Assembly: GCA_023251275.1 (NCBI GenBank)
Contig: JAHEZC010000171.1
Span: 1-6,213 of the forward strand
DNA length: 6,213 nt
Direction of reading: 5' to 3'
DNA from: Parafilimonas sp.
Lineage (GTDB): Bacteria > Bacteroidota > Bacteroidia > Chitinophagales > Chitinophagaceae
The notes beneath the pieces are model-generated. The model ran no database searches and was not told where the DNA came from. It saw only the letters and a list, made by a program, of their open reading frames with translations. Positions 6,181-6,213 of this stretch are shown here, piece after piece. Positions within the stretch are counted from its first letter, which is position 1. Every line of letters begins with the position of its first letter. The position numbers and the translations under genes were made by a program.

Positions 6181-6213
6181 ATGAGATTCATCGGTTTAAT
6201 TTTTTTGGCAGCG
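6181..6213 (+). CDS. Start of an exported protein, cut by the window edge
   Basis: An ATG 20 bases after the last cytochrome gene opens a frame that stays open for the 11 codons available, giving MRFIGLIFLAA. A basic residue followed by a hydrophobic run is the start of a signal peptide. The short spacing suggests it belongs to the same operon. The product cannot be named from 11 residues. In Bacteroidota, genes of this kind are sometimes followed by outer-membrane barrel or YceI-like proteins, but that is a guess from general knowledge. Confidence 0.5.
   Translation, partial: MRFIGLIFLAA

Overview
The window looks like a chromosomal stretch of a Bacteroidota bacterium, probably near Chitinophagaceae. 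The reasons are moderate-to-low GC, A/T-rich leaders almost without Shine-Dalgarno sequences, a TAnnTTTG-type promoter placed directly against the recR start, and protein sequences typical of that phylum (a short RNase Z, a baeRF-like protein, small CxxCH lipoproteins). The lineage is inferred from style, not from a marker gene. All genes lie on the + strand.

Layout: bases 1-181 hold no gene I can support. Ribonuclease Z (rnz, 182-1084) follows. After a 153-base spacer comes a probable two-gene operon, a baeRF-type release-factor-like protein (1238-2338) and a tandem universal stress protein (2352-3176), separated by 13 bases. Then comes recR (3305-3922) with its own promoter. The 193 bases after recR hold no gene, only an A/T-rich run and weak inverted repeats.

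From 4116 to the right edge lies an envelope/redox cluster. It starts with a membrane-anchored OB-fold protein of the tRNA_anti-like type (4116-4529). Three c-type cytochrome lipoproteins follow: mono-heme (4577-4963), di-heme (5052-5777) and mono-heme (5783-6160). The first codons of a further exported protein begin at 6181 and run off the edge.

Functionally, the left half combines RNA maturation (rnz), a probable ribosome-rescue or stress pair (baeRF-like plus USP) and recombinational repair (recR). The right half looks like a cell-envelope electron-transfer module made by duplication. The two mono-heme proteins and the C-terminal half of the di-heme protein are the same domain, with identical spacing of two extra cysteines around the heme and the distal Met. 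A 66-base segment near the 3' ends of the two mono-heme genes is nearly identical at DNA level, which points to recent gene conversion or duplication. I see no CRISPR array, tRNA, rRNA, insertion sequence or phage gene.
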